NCBI GenBank assembly: GCA_028690485.1
Contig: JAQVBD010000001.1
Coordinates: forward strand, 1-64,000
Direction of reading: 5' to 3'
Source: Endomicrobiaceae bacterium
GTDB taxonomy: Bacteria > Elusimicrobiota > Endomicrobiia > Endomicrobiales > Endomicrobiaceae
DNA length: 64,000 nucleotides
Each line of letters opens with the position of its first letter. The stretch's first letter is position 1. The notes under the pieces were generated by a model. It did not search any database. It saw only the letters and a list, made by a program, of their open reading frames with translations, and had not been told where the DNA came from. Below are positions 19,700-29,035 of this stretch, in pieces. Position numbers and translations under genes: made by a program.

Positions 19700-21716
19700 A
19701 TTTGAACTTGTATCACAATTTAAACCGGCAGGTGAACAACCACAGGCAATAGAACAATTGTATACAAACTTATCAAATGGTCAAAATTCACAAGTTTTGC
19801 TTGGAGTTACCGGTTCAGGTAAGACTTTTGTGATGGCAAATGTAATTGAAAAAATACAAAAGCCTGTACTGATAATATCACCAAATAAAATTTTAGCAGC
19901 ACAATTATATGCTGAATTTAAAACTTTTTTTCCAAAAAATGCAGTAGAATATTTTATTTCGTATTATGATTATTATCAGCCTGAAGCATATATACCATCA
20001 ACAGATACATATATAGAAAAAGACTCATCAGTAAATGATCATATAGATAGATTACGGCTTAAAGCAACTACATCATTACTCGAAAGAAAAGATGTTATAG
20101 TTGTTGCTTCTGTTTCTAGTATTTATAATTTAGGTGCTCCTGAAGATTATCAAAATATGTGTGTTAAAATTATTGTAGGAGAAAAAATTAGCAGAGAAAA
20201 ACTTATTAAAAATTTAATATCAATTCATTATGAAAGAAATGAAATAGATTTTTTTAGAGGTAAATTTAGAGTTAAAGGTGATACTGTAGAAATTTTCCCT
20301 GCCTATCTTGAAACAGCATTAAGAGTAGAATTTTTTGGTAATGAAATAGATAATATAAAAGAGTTTAATCCATTAACCGGACAGATATTAAATAAGAAAG
20401 AAAAAACATATATTTATCCTGCTAAACATTTTGTTACAACAACAGACAAGATAGAACAATCGTTGAAATCGATAGAAACAGAGTTAAATGAAAGAGTTTC
20501 TGCTTTAAAATCAGAAGGAAAAATCCTTGAAGCTCAAAGATTGTTACAAAGAACTAAATACGATATGGAAATGTTGAAAGAAACTGGTTTTTGTAGTGGA
20601 GTTGAAAATTATTCCAGACATTTATCACAGAGATCTAGCGGTTCAAGACCAACAACATTGATAGATTATTTTTTATCTAATAATTTAACATCTGATTTTC
20701 TTTTAATTGTTGATGAATCTCATATTACATTACCTCAAATAAGAGGAATGTACGAAGGAGACAGAAGCAGAAAACAGACTTTAGTAGATTTTGGTTTCAG
20801 ACTTCCGTCAGCATTAGATAACAGACCATTAAAATTTAATGAATTTGAATCTATAATAAAACAAAATGTTATGGTATCAGCGACCCCTGGAAAATATGAG
20901 TTGGAAAAATCAAAAAACAATATAGTTGAACTAGTTATAAGACCTACAGGCCTTATTGATCCTGAAATTATTATTAAGCCAATAGATGGACAGATTCAGG
21001 ATATGATGAAGGAAATACAAAAAACTATTGATAAAAAAGAAAGGGTTCTTATTACAACTTTAACAAAAAGAATGTCTGAAGATTTAACAATATATCTAAA
21101 AGAAAAAGGTTTTCTTGTAGAATATATGCATTCTGAAATTGATTCTTTAAAAAGAATTGAAATTATTAGAGATTTAAGATTAGGGAAATTTGATATCTTA
21201 GTAGGTATTAATCTTTTAAGAGAAGGATTAGATTTACCTGAAGTAGCATTAGTCGTTATACTTGATGCTGATAAAGAAGGATTTTTAAGATCAGAGCAGA
21301 CGCTTATCCAAACTTGTGGCAGAACAGCAAGAAATGTCGATGGTAGAGTAATCTTTTATGCAGATAAAATGACAGGTTCAATGTCTCGTGCAATAAACGA
21401 GATGGAAAGAAGAAGAAAAAAACAAATTGCATATAATAAAAAGCATAAAATAACACCAAAAACAATAATAAAAGCAGTTAGCCGGTTGGATGAATTCCAA
21501 GTCAAAGCAAAAAATGATAGTTTAAGTTTATTTACGGCAGAATTAAATGAAGATTATATTTCATCAAAAAATATTAATGATGTAATCAAATCTCTTGAAA
21601 AACAAATGAAAGCATCAGCAGATAATTTAGATTTTGAAACAGCTGTAATATTGAGAGATAAAATAAAAGAAATAAAAGATATGTCGTCACAGAAAAGCAA
21701 AAGAAAAAAAATCTAA
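19686..21716 (+). CDS. uvrB: Excinuclease ABC subunit B
   Basis: Damage-verifying helicase-like subunit of UvrABC nucleotide excision repair. The 676-residue protein has the Walker A G40-V-T-G-S-G-K-T47, the Y-Y-D-Y-Y-Q-P-E-A-Y hairpin that clamps DNA, a V-D-E-S-H box, the G-I-N-L-L-R-E-G-L-D-L-P-E motif, Q-x-x-G-R-x-A-R-N, and a C-terminal UVR domain for UvrA/UvrC contact. The start is TTG with GGAAG about 7 bases upstream, overlapping surE by 14 bases. Confidence 0.97.
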   Translation: MSQNKFELVSQFKPAGEQPQAIEQLYTNLSNGQNSQVLLGVTGSGKTFVMANVIEKIQKPVLIISPNKILAAQLYAEFKTFFPKNAVEYFISYYDYYQPEAYIPSTDTYIEKDSSVNDHIDRLRLKATTSLLERKDVIVVASVSSIYNLGAPEDYQNMCVKIIVGEKISREKLIKNLISIHYERNEIDFFRGKFRVKGDTVEIFPAYLETALRVEFFGNEIDNIKEFNPLTGQILNKKEKTYIYPAKHFVTTTDKIEQSLKSIETELNERVSALKSEGKILEAQRLLQRTKYDMEMLKETGFCSGVENYSRHLSQRSSGSRPTTLIDYFLSNNLTSDFLLIVDESHITLPQIRGMYEGDRSRKQTLVDFGFRLPSALDNRPLKFNEFESIIKQNVMVSATPGKYELEKSKNNIVELVIRPTGLIDPEIIIKPIDGQIQDMMKEIQKTIDKKERVLITTLTKRMSEDLTIYLKEKGFLVEYMHSEIDSLKRIEIIRDLRLGKFDILVGINLLREGLDLPEVALVVILDADKEGFLRSEQTLIQTCGRTARNVDGRVIFYADKMTGSMSRAINEMERRRKKQIAYNKKHKITPKTIIKAVSRLDEFQVKAKNDSLSLFTAELNEDYISSKNINDVIKSLEKQMKASADNLDFETAVILRDKIKEIKDMSSQKSKRKKI

Positions 21717-21734
21717 TAATAAAAGGAGTTGTTT

Positions 21735-22082
21735 ATGCATGAACATGGAATAGGCAGAGAATTGTGGAAAGTTATTGAAGAACAAGCAAAACAAAATAAT
21801 TTAATGAAGATTACTAAAATAAGTATTGTAGTAGGTAAAGCAAGCGGAATAGAAAAAGAATTATTAGTTCATACAATGAAAGATCATATAATTCCCGGTA
21901 CTTTTGCAAGTTATGCTGAATTAGAATTTATAAATGAAGATTTAACTGCACAATGTAATGCTTGTAAAAAAAATATTGATGTGTCTAAAATGGAAACAAT
22001 GTTTTGCCCTGAATGTGGTTCCAGTGATATTGTTATATTATCTGGCAATGATTGTTTTGTTAAATCTATAGAAGGTGAATAA
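21735..22082 (+). CDS. hypA: Hydrogenase nickel-insertion protein HypA
   Basis: HypA delivers nickel to [NiFe] hydrogenase precursors. The ATG chosen gives the diagnostic N-terminus M-H-E, with the nickel ligand H2, and is preceded by AAGGAG; an upstream in-frame TTG would destroy that terminus. The 115-residue product has the zinc site C74-x2-C77 and C91-x2-C94. HypF follows, so these are hydrogenase maturation genes, although the hydrogenase and HypB, C, D and E are not in this window. Confidence 0.95.
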   Translation: MHEHGIGRELWKVIEEQAKQNNLMKITKISIVVGKASGIEKELLVHTMKDHIIPGTFASYAELEFINEDLTAQCNACKKNIDVSKMETMFCPECGSSDIVILSGNDCFVKSIEGE

Positions 22083-22105
22083 TATTAAATTCCAGGACTA
22101 TTTCT

Positions 22106-24403
22106 TTGAATATAAATAAATCAGCCTTAATTTTAGAAATATATGGTACTGTACAGGGAGTTGGTTTTAGACCATATGTATTTATCCTTGCGAAAAAATA
22201 TCAATTGAATGGTTTTGTTGCTAATACTAGTTATGGCGTAGAAATTTTAGTTGAAGGAATGTTGGACAATATTAATAAGTTTATTTCTGATATAAAAAAG
22301 AACACAACCCAAATTATATCTGTTTCACATATAAAAAAAATTAAAAAAACACTATCAAATTATACAGATTTTACTATAAAACAAAGTTCTAAAAAATCTC
22401 AAATTGTATCTGATTTTCCATCTGATATTGCAATATGTGGTAATTGTAAAAAAGAACTTTTATCTTGTAATGATAGACGATATCATTATCCATTTACAAA
22501 TTGTACTCAATGTGGACCTAGATACTCTATCGTAAAAAAATTACCTTATGATAGAGAAAACACAACGATGAAAACATTTAAAATGTGTTTTGATTGTGGA
22601 AAAGAATATAATCAAATTGAAAACAGAAGATTTCATGCACAACCAAATGCTTGTCATATGTGTGGACCTAAAGTAGAACTTTATATTAATAGTAAACCTT
22701 TAAGCAGTAGTAAATTAGCTTTGTCAAAGACAGCACAAATGTTAGATGCAGGCAAAATTATTGCTATAAAAAGTATAGGCGGATATCATTTAGCTTGTGA
22801 TGCTTATAATGAAAAAGCAGTTTTAAAACTTAGAAAAATTAAATCAAGGGAAAAGAAACCTTTTGCAATCATGGTAAAAAATATTAGTATAGCAAAGGCT
22901 TTAACTCATATCAGTTCTTATGAAAAAAAAGAACTTTTATCACCTGTTTCTCCAATAGTATTATTAAATAAGAAAGATGATATAAATAAAAATTTTAATG
23001 ATATTATTGCAAAAAATAACAGATATCTTGGTGTAATGTTACCATATACACCAATACATTATATTTTATTTGATTTGTTAAAAACTAATACTTTAATAAT
23101 GACATCTGCTAATAAAAATGATGAACCAATAATATATACTGAAACAGATATTTTTAAAGAATTTTCTTCTAAAATAGATGGGATATTAACGAATAACAGA
23201 GAAATATATAATCCGGTAGATGATTCAATCGTTTTGTGTATTAATAAAATAAATAAAAAAATAGTTTTAAGACGAAGCAGAGGTTATGTGCCAAATGTTG
23301 TAAATACAAATGTAAAAGAAAATATTTTAGCAATCGGGGCAGATATAAAAAATTCTTTTTGTATTACAAGAAAAAAAGCAGCATATTTATCTGCTTATTG
23401 TGGAGATATGTTTAATTATAATAATTTATCTTTCTTAGATAAATCAATTAGAAAATATATGAAATTTTTAGATGTTATTCCTAAAAATATAGTTTACGAT
23501 TTACATCCACAATATAATACATCAAATTATGTTAAAGAAAAATTTAGGAATAAGTCTTTAATTTTAAATCCGGTACAACATCATTATGCACATGTTGCAT
23601 CAGTAATTGCTGAACATAATGTAAAAGGTGATGTAATTGGTTTTGCCTATGACGGTACCGGGTTCGGATATGACAGCAAAATATGGGGGAGTGAGTGTTT
23701 ATTGTTTACTGAAAAAAATATAAGCAGATTAGCACATTTTGAGTATTTTAATTTAGTTGGTGGGGATATTGCAATTAAAGAAATATGGCGGATATCATTA
23801 TCTATAATGCATAAATATAATAGAGTAAAAAATATACCAAAACATATAAAGCAAGAGAAATTTTACAAAAATGTTTTATCGTTATTGCAAAACAAAAATA
23901 ATGATATACAAACTTGTAGTGTTGGTAGGTTCTTAGATGCTATAACATCTCTTATTGGTCTTACTAATTATGTTGAATATGAAGGACAGGGTGCAATACA
24001 TTTGGAATCTATTTTAAAAAATAAAACATATAAACCATATAAGTTTGATTTAGAATTTAATGAAGATAAACCGGCAATTATAAAATTAAATCAAATTATT
24101 GAAGGTGTAATAAAAGATTTAAAAAATAAGATTGACGTATCTGTTATTAGTGGAAAAATTCATGAAACAATATGCCAATTAATTTGTTATCAGTCAAAAA
24201 TATATTCAAAAATATACAAAACTGATAAAATAGCTCTTAGTGGCGGAGTTTTTCAAAATAAATATATTTTATCAAGAAGTATTAATCTTTTAGAAAAATC
24301 ACAGTTCAAAGTTTATTTCAATTCTTTGGTTCCTGTCAACGACGGCGGTATTTCTCTCGGTCAATCGTATATTTGTTCTAATTATAAAAAATTATTTGTA
24401 TAA
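22106..24403 (+). CDS. hypF: Carbamoyltransferase HypF
   Basis: HypF makes the carbamoyl group that becomes the CN ligands of [NiFe] hydrogenases. All domains are present in the 765 residues: an acylphosphatase domain (about 8-95, with G-x-V-Q-G-V-G-F-R22), paired zinc fingers (C111-x2-C114, C133-x2-C136, C161-x2-C164, C183-x2-C186), a YrdC-like domain (about 205-385) and a Kae1-like carbamoyltransferase domain with H-H-Y-A-H and A-L-S-G-G-V-F-Q-N. Translation appears to start at TTG with AGGA 8 bases upstream. Its 3' end overlaps the convergent SulP gene by 12 bases. Confidence 0.96.
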   Translation: MNINKSALILEIYGTVQGVGFRPYVFILAKKYQLNGFVANTSYGVEILVEGMLDNINKFISDIKKNTTQIISVSHIKKIKKTLSNYTDFTIKQSSKKSQIVSDFPSDIAICGNCKKELLSCNDRRYHYPFTNCTQCGPRYSIVKKLPYDRENTTMKTFKMCFDCGKEYNQIENRRFHAQPNACHMCGPKVELYINSKPLSSSKLALSKTAQMLDAGKIIAIKSIGGYHLACDAYNEKAVLKLRKIKSREKKPFAIMVKNISIAKALTHISSYEKKELLSPVSPIVLLNKKDDINKNFNDIIAKNNRYLGVMLPYTPIHYILFDLLKTNTLIMTSANKNDEPIIYTETDIFKEFSSKIDGILTNNREIYNPVDDSIVLCINKINKKIVLRRSRGYVPNVVNTNVKENILAIGADIKNSFCITRKKAAYLSAYCGDMFNYNNLSFLDKSIRKYMKFLDVIPKNIVYDLHPQYNTSNYVKEKFRNKSLILNPVQHHYAHVASVIAEHNVKGDVIGFAYDGTGFGYDSKIWGSECLLFTEKNISRLAHFEYFNLVGGDIAIKEIWRISLSIMHKYNRVKNIPKHIKQEKFYKNVLSLLQNKNNDIQTCSVGRFLDAITSLIGLTNYVEYEGQGAIHLESILKNKTYKPYKFDLEFNEDKPAIIKLNQIIEGVIKDLKNKIDVSVISGKIHETICQLICYQSKIYSKIYKTDKIALSGGVFQNKYILSRSINLLEKSQFKVYFNSLVPVNDGGISLGQSYICSNYKKLFV

Positions 24404-26065
24404 CATTTGCAAAAATTTATCAGCTTTTACTAAAGCAGTATTTAAATTAACACAAATGTTTTCTCTCCCTAATTCAGAGATAAAATCATATTTTATTAAT
24501 AAATTTAATGGTTGTTTTTCAAGATCACAAAGCATAAGTCTTGTATTCGTTTTTAGACATCTTTTGTGTATTTTGTATAGTGCATGATAAGCTGTTGCAT
24601 CCATTACAGGAACTTTTCTCATTCTTATAATCATTATCTTACATTTTTTCATATTTTCCATATATTCAACAAATGTGTTTGCTGCACCAAAAAAGAATGC
24701 TCCTGTAATTTCATGTACAATAATATCTTTCATTAAAGTTTTCTTATCAATGCCATCAACATCATCAATTTCATCTTCTAATTCACTATTTTGGTCCATA
24801 ACAGATATATTTGTCATGTCAGACATTCTTTTCATAAATAACAAAGAGGCTAAAATAATACCAACTTCAATAGCATAAATTAAGTTTACAAATATAGTTA
24901 AAAAGAAAGTTATAAGTAAAACTAAACTATCGCTTTTAGGAGCTTTTGTTATTTCAGAAAAAGCTTTTGTATCTAACATTTTATAAGCAACTGTAAATAA
25001 AATTGTAGCTAAAACTACCATTGGTATCAGCTGAACATATTTCATAAAAAGCATCATAGCAATAAAAATAAAAACAGCATTTGCTATACCTGTAATAGGT
25101 GTTCTTGCTCCGTTACTTATACCGGCTGAAGTTCTTGCAATTGCTCCTGTAGCGGGTATTCCACCAAAAATAGATGAACCGAAATTGGCAATTCCTTGAG
25201 CAATAATCTCTGTGTTTGATCTGTGTTTTTTTTCTATCATACCATCTGCAACAACAGCAGAAAGTAAAGATTCTATAGCAGCAAGAAAAGCTATTGTACA
25301 AGCAGCAGGCAGTAAATCAAATATCATATTCATGTTAGTAGAAGGTATTTTTGGCATAAAAGATGCAGTTTTTGAGATATCCCCAAAATGAGTATATATG
25401 GTATCAACATTCAAATTTAAAACTTTAACCAAAATAGTAGACAAAAAGATTATAGCTAGAGTACCCGGAAAAAATTTGAATTTTTTTGGATAAAATATAA
25501 TAAATAATAATGAAAAAATTCCTAATCCTAATGTCTGAAAATTTATATTCGCAAAATTTGATATATACAATTTCCATTGAGGAAGAAAACTACTTGGAAT
25601 ATTTGTTAGACCAAGCCCAAAAAAATCATTTATTTGGGTTGAAAATAATACGATAGCAATACCGCTTGTAAAGCCGATAATTAATGGATCTGGAATATAT
25701 TTTAAAACACTTCCAAATTTTAAAAACCCCATAACTATTAATATAACACCTGCCATAGCTGTAGCTACAATGAGTCCATCTACACCAAATTTTTGAACGA
25801 TACCGTATACAATAACAACAAAAGCACCTGTAGGTCCGCCAATCTGTACTCTGCTTCCACCAAATATAGATACTAGAAGACCTGCTATTACCCCTGTTAT
25901 AAGACCTTTTTCAAGACTTACACCTGATGCTATTGCTAAAGCAATAGATAATGGGATTGATATGAAAGATACTATAAGTCCAACAAGAATTTCTTTTGTT
26001 ATATTATGAAAAGTAAATTCTTCAGGTCTGTTTTTTAATAGTGTAAATAATTTTGGTCTAAACAT
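24392..26065 (-). CDS. SulP-family anion transporter with STAS domain
   Basis: A 557-residue inner-membrane protein of the SLC26/SulP family. The first 400 residues are mostly hydrophobic helices and include S-I-P-L-S-I-A-L-A-I-A-S-G-V and the family pattern G-G-S-R-V-Q-I-G-G-P-T-G-A-F. The C-terminal 110 residues form a cytoplasmic STAS domain with R-M-R-K-V-P-V-M-D-A-T-A. Substrates in this family include sulfate, bicarbonate and dicarboxylates; the sequence does not decide which. An AAGGA ribosome site lies upstream of the ATG. It is transcribed against all its neighbours. Confidence 0.92.
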   Translation of the reverse strand: MFRPKLFTLLKNRPEEFTFHNITKEILVGLIVSFISIPLSIALAIASGVSLEKGLITGVIAGLLVSIFGGSRVQIGGPTGAFVVIVYGIVQKFGVDGLIVATAMAGVILIVMGFLKFGSVLKYIPDPLIIGFTSGIAIVLFSTQINDFFGLGLTNIPSSFLPQWKLYISNFANINFQTLGLGIFSLLFIIFYPKKFKFFPGTLAIIFLSTILVKVLNLNVDTIYTHFGDISKTASFMPKIPSTNMNMIFDLLPAACTIAFLAAIESLLSAVVADGMIEKKHRSNTEIIAQGIANFGSSIFGGIPATGAIARTSAGISNGARTPITGIANAVFIFIAMMLFMKYVQLIPMVVLATILFTVAYKMLDTKAFSEITKAPKSDSLVLLITFFLTIFVNLIYAIEVGIILASLLFMKRMSDMTNISVMDQNSELEDEIDDVDGIDKKTLMKDIIVHEITGAFFFGAANTFVEYMENMKKCKIMIIRMRKVPVMDATAYHALYKIHKRCLKTNTRLMLCDLEKQPLNLLIKYDFISELGRENICVNLNTALVKADKFLQMLYK

Positions 26066-26138
26066 TTTTCTATGATCCTTTTTATTCTAAATATCTTAAT
26101 TTTATAAAATTTTATATATGTTCAAAAACAATAAACCT

Positions 26139-26185
26139 GATAATAAAAAAAACCCCCATACAATATAAGAGGCTTTTTTATTATC
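26139..26185. terminator. Inverted repeat with A and T tracts, possible bidirectional terminator
   Basis: A GATAATAAAAAA arm pairs with a TTTTTTATTATC arm about 20 bases away, with CC/GG closing the inner stem. The shape resembles a factor-independent terminator on either strand. Its place between two divergent genes is unusual, so it may end a short unrecognised transcript or insulate the two promoters. Confidence 0.4.
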
Positions 26186-26234
26186 AAGTCTGATTTTAGT
26201 ATAGAATAAAGAAATTATAATGTCAATAATTAGT

Positions 26235-26263
26235 TTGACTAGCTTTTGTTCATTTGGTAAAAT
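26235..26263 (+). promoter_or_regulatory. Sigma-70-type promoter for the aroE operon
   Basis: TTGACT, a 17-base spacer, then TAAAAT. The predicted start lies about 25-30 bases before the aroE ATG. It would drive aroE, the PIN-TRAM gene, ispD, ispF, cysS and rlmB, which are joined by short gaps or 4-10 base overlaps. Confidence 0.65.
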
Positions 26264-26296
26264 ATAAAAAGTGAAAAGTTTTAAGTGTAATTATTT

Positions 26297-27130
26297 ATGC
26301 AAAATATAACATCAAATACTAGAATTATTCCTATTTTTGGAAATCCTATCAAACATTCATTATCACCAATAATGCAAAATGCTTGGTTAATAGAAAACAA
26401 ATTAGATTTTATCTATTTAGCATTTGAGATAAAAACGAAAGATCTAGGACAAGCAGTACAATCAATTAAAATTTTAAATATGGTTGGTGCAAATATAACT
26501 GTACCACATAAAAATGATGTTATTAAATATCTGGATTCTGTTGATAAATCTGCAAAAATTATAGGCAGTGTTAATACAATCGTTAATAAAAAAGGTAAAT
26601 TAATTGGTTATAACACCGATGGTAATGGTCTTATCTCTGATTTAAATTCAAAAAAAATAGAGTTAAAAAATAAAATAGTTCTTGTTGTTGGAGCAGGTGG
26701 GGCATCAAAAGCCGTATTATTTGCATTAAATAAATTAAAAGTTAAGAAAATATATTTAACTTCAAGAACATATACAACTGCTAAAAATATTTCTAAATTA
26801 TATAGAAATATTAATCCAATAGAAATTAATAAAATTTCAGGTGATTTACTTCAACAAGTAGATTGTATTATAAATTCTTCAACATGTGGAATGAATTTAA
26901 ATGATAAATTGCCATTTGAAATAAAAAAATATAAAAACAATATTATTTTGTATGATTTAATTTATAATAAATTAACACCATTTAAAAAATTTGCAGTCAA
27001 ACATAATTTAAAATATTTTTCCGGTGAGGGAATGTTGATACATCAAGGATCTATTGCTTTTGAAATGTGGACAAACATAAAACCAAATACAAAAAAAACT
27101 TTGACATTACTTAAAAATTTTATGAGGTAA
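26297..27130 (+). CDS. aroE: Shikimate dehydrogenase
   Basis: Reduces 3-dehydroshikimate to shikimate with NADPH in aromatic amino acid synthesis. The 277-residue protein has the substrate-site P-I-x-H-S-L-S-P near 17-24, N-I-T-V-P-H-K72 with the catalytic lysine, N-T-D-G-x-G, the nucleotide loop V-G-A-G-G-A-S-K-A, and the late G-E-G-M-L-I-H-Q-G motif. First gene of an operon with isoprenoid and cysteinyl-tRNA genes. Confidence 0.96.
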   Translation: MQNITSNTRIIPIFGNPIKHSLSPIMQNAWLIENKLDFIYLAFEIKTKDLGQAVQSIKILNMVGANITVPHKNDVIKYLDSVDKSAKIIGSVNTIVNKKGKLIGYNTDGNGLISDLNSKKIELKNKIVLVVGAGGASKAVLFALNKLKVKKIYLTSRTYTTAKNISKLYRNINPIEINKISGDLLQQVDCIINSSTCGMNLNDKLPFEIKKYKNNIILYDLIYNKLTPFKKFAVKHNLKYFSGEGMLIHQGSIAFEMWTNIKPNTKKTLTLLKNFMR

Positions 27131-27135
27131 AATAG

Positions 27136-27885
27136 TTGTTAAGAATTTATATAAAAATATTTTTGTTTATTTTTTATCCATTAGTAACTTATTTTTTAAT
27201 CATTAGAAATATTACTTCTGTTGTTATAGGGTTAAGCCTATCTGTTTTTACAATTTTTATCATTTATTGCATTGAAAAAAAACAAAAATCACAAGTAGCA
27301 ATTCTTGATATTAGCTCTATTTCCGATGAAAGAATAACAGATTTTATAAATTACAGCTTTTTCCCAAAAATTATTTTACCTAAATTCATTATTGATGAGT
27401 CTGAAAAACTTTTAAAAACTGGTAATAATAGAAGTTTAGATAATAATATAAAAAAATTAAAAGAAAACAATAAAGTTATAATATCTTATAAAAATTATAT
27501 AGATATCAAAGAACCTGATTTTAAAATAATTAGATTAGCTAGAAGTTTAAAAGCTAAAATTATAACTACGGATTTTAATTTAAAAAAGATTGCAACTATA
27601 CATGGCATAAAAGTTGTCAATATAAATGATTTATATGAATGTTTAAAACCAATAATTTTACCCGGGTATAAAATTTCTGTTTTTTTAGCAAAAGAAGGTA
27701 AAGAAAAAAATCAAGCTGTTGGTTTTTTTGATGATGGTACAACTGTAGTTGCTGAAAATGGCAGAACTTTTATTGGTAAAAAGGTTAATTTGACAATAAC
27801 ATCTATATTACAAACATCTTCCAATAAAATGTTATTTGGACAGATTTCACAAGATGATTTTATAGAGGATAATATAAAAAAATGA
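27136..27885 (+). CDS. Membrane-anchored PIN-TRAM domain protein (YacL-like)
   Basis: The 249-residue protein has two N-terminal hydrophobic helices (about 5-45), a PIN nuclease-like domain starting L-D-I-S-S-I-S-D-E-R-I-T-D with a later I-I-T-T-D-F-N-L motif carrying conserved acidic residues, and a C-terminal TRAM domain starting at L-P-G-Y. This matches the YacL family, except that typical members have four helices and about 350 residues. PIN domains cleave RNA; the substrate here is unknown. Placement directly before ispD with a 4-base overlap is also known in other bacteria. Start is TTG with GAGGT upstream. Confidence 0.82.
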   Translation: MLRIYIKIFLFIFYPLVTYFLIIRNITSVVIGLSLSVFTIFIIYCIEKKQKSQVAILDISSISDERITDFINYSFFPKIILPKFIIDESEKLLKTGNNRSLDNNIKKLKENNKVIISYKNYIDIKEPDFKIIRLARSLKAKIITTDFNLKKIATIHGIKVVNINDLYECLKPIILPGYKISVFLAKEGKEKNQAVGFFDDGTTVVAENGRTFIGKKVNLTITSILQTSSNKMLFGQISQDDFIEDNIKK

Positions 27886-28562
27886 ATTTAGCTGCTATAA
27901 TTGTTGCCGGTGGTTCAGGGAAAAGATTTGGTTCAAAACAACCAAAGCAATTTTTATTTTTAAATAAAAAACCTATGTTTTTGTGGAGTATTTTAGCTTT
28001 TAAAAAAGCTAAAGGATGTAAACAAATTATTTTAGTAGTTCCAAAAGATAAAATTTCAGAAATAACAAAGTATAATAAATTATACAACATAGATATTGTT
28101 TGTGGCGGTAAAGAAAGATTTAATTCTGTTAAAAATGGATTAGATATTGTTAGAGATGATATAGATATCGTTGCTGTACATGATGCGGCAAGACCTTTGA
28201 TTACAGAAAAAATAATAAATGAAGTTATGTTGGCTGCTGAAAAAAGCGGTGGAGCTATTGCCGCAACAAATTCAAAAGATTCTGTGAAATTATCTAAAAA
28301 TGGCAAAACTATAACTACTTCTATAGACAGAAAAAATATTTGGCAGGCTCAAACTCCACAAATATTTAAAAAAGATATATTGAAAAAAGTGTATTCTAAA
28401 AAGATTTCATTGTATACTACAGATGATTCTCAGTTAGTTGAAAAAATTGGTAAAAAAATTGCTTTAGTTAGCAGTAGTTATGAAAATTTTAAAGTAACAG
28501 AACCTTTAGATTTTAAATTAGCAGAATTTATTTTAAAAAAGAGGAATACAAAATGTTTGTAG
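27882..28562 (+). CDS. ispD: 2-C-methyl-D-erythritol 4-phosphate cytidylyltransferase
   Basis: Third step of the MEP isoprenoid pathway, making CDP-methylerythritol. The 226-residue protein begins with the CTP-binding [11 protein letters not shown] and K-Q-F elements and has V-H-D-A-A-R-P and T-D-D-S-Q-L-V-E. It overlaps the PIN-TRAM gene by 4 bases and ispF by 10 bases, fitting the common ispD-ispF pair. Confidence 0.96.
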   Translation: MNLAAIIVAGGSGKRFGSKQPKQFLFLNKKPMFLWSILAFKKAKGCKQIILVVPKDKISEITKYNKLYNIDIVCGGKERFNSVKNGLDIVRDDIDIVAVHDAARPLITEKIINEVMLAAEKSGGAIAATNSKDSVKLSKNGKTITTSIDRKNIWQAQTPQIFKKDILKKVYSKKISLYTTDDSQLVEKIGKKIALVSSSYENFKVTEPLDFKLAEFILKKRNTKCL

Positions 28563-29035
28563 GTTTTGGATATGATGTTCACAGATTTAAAAAATCAAGA
28601 AAGTTGTTTTTGGGTGGAGTAGAAATCTCATCTAAAAATGGTTTAGACGGGCATAGTGATGCTGATGTTTTGATTCATGCATTGATGGATGCTTTACTTG
28701 GTGCCAGCGGACAAAACGATATTGGACATTTGTTCCCAAATACTGATGATAAATATAAAAATATACCAAGTGTTGAATTATTAAAAATAGTGGTTAATAC
28801 ATTGAAAGAAAAAAAATGTAAATTGATAAATACAGATATGACAATAGTTGCTGAGAAACCTAAAATTTATCCATATATAGATGAAATGAAAAATATTTTA
28901 TCAAAAATTTTAGGAATTAAAAGAGATTATATTGCTATAAAAGCGACAACAAATGAAAAGATGGGTTTTATTGGCAGAGCAGAAGGAATAGCTGCTATGG
29001 CTGTAGTATCTTTAGAAAGGAAAATAAGAAAATGA
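28553..29035 (+). CDS. ispF: 2-C-methyl-D-erythritol 2,4-cyclodiphosphate synthase
   Basis: Fifth step of the MEP pathway. The 160-residue protein has the zinc ligands D8-x-H10 in G-Y-D-V-H-R and H42 in S-D-A-D-V-L-I-H-A, plus [11 protein letters not shown]-x-E-G-I at the C-terminus. Length is typical. It overlaps cysS by 4 bases. Confidence 0.97.
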   Translation: MFVGFGYDVHRFKKSRKLFLGGVEISSKNGLDGHSDADVLIHALMDALLGASGQNDIGHLFPNTDDKYKNIPSVELLKIVVNTLKEKKCKLINTDMTIVAEKPKIYPYIDEMKNILSKILGIKRDYIAIKATTNEKMGFIGRAEGIAAMAVVSLERKIRK

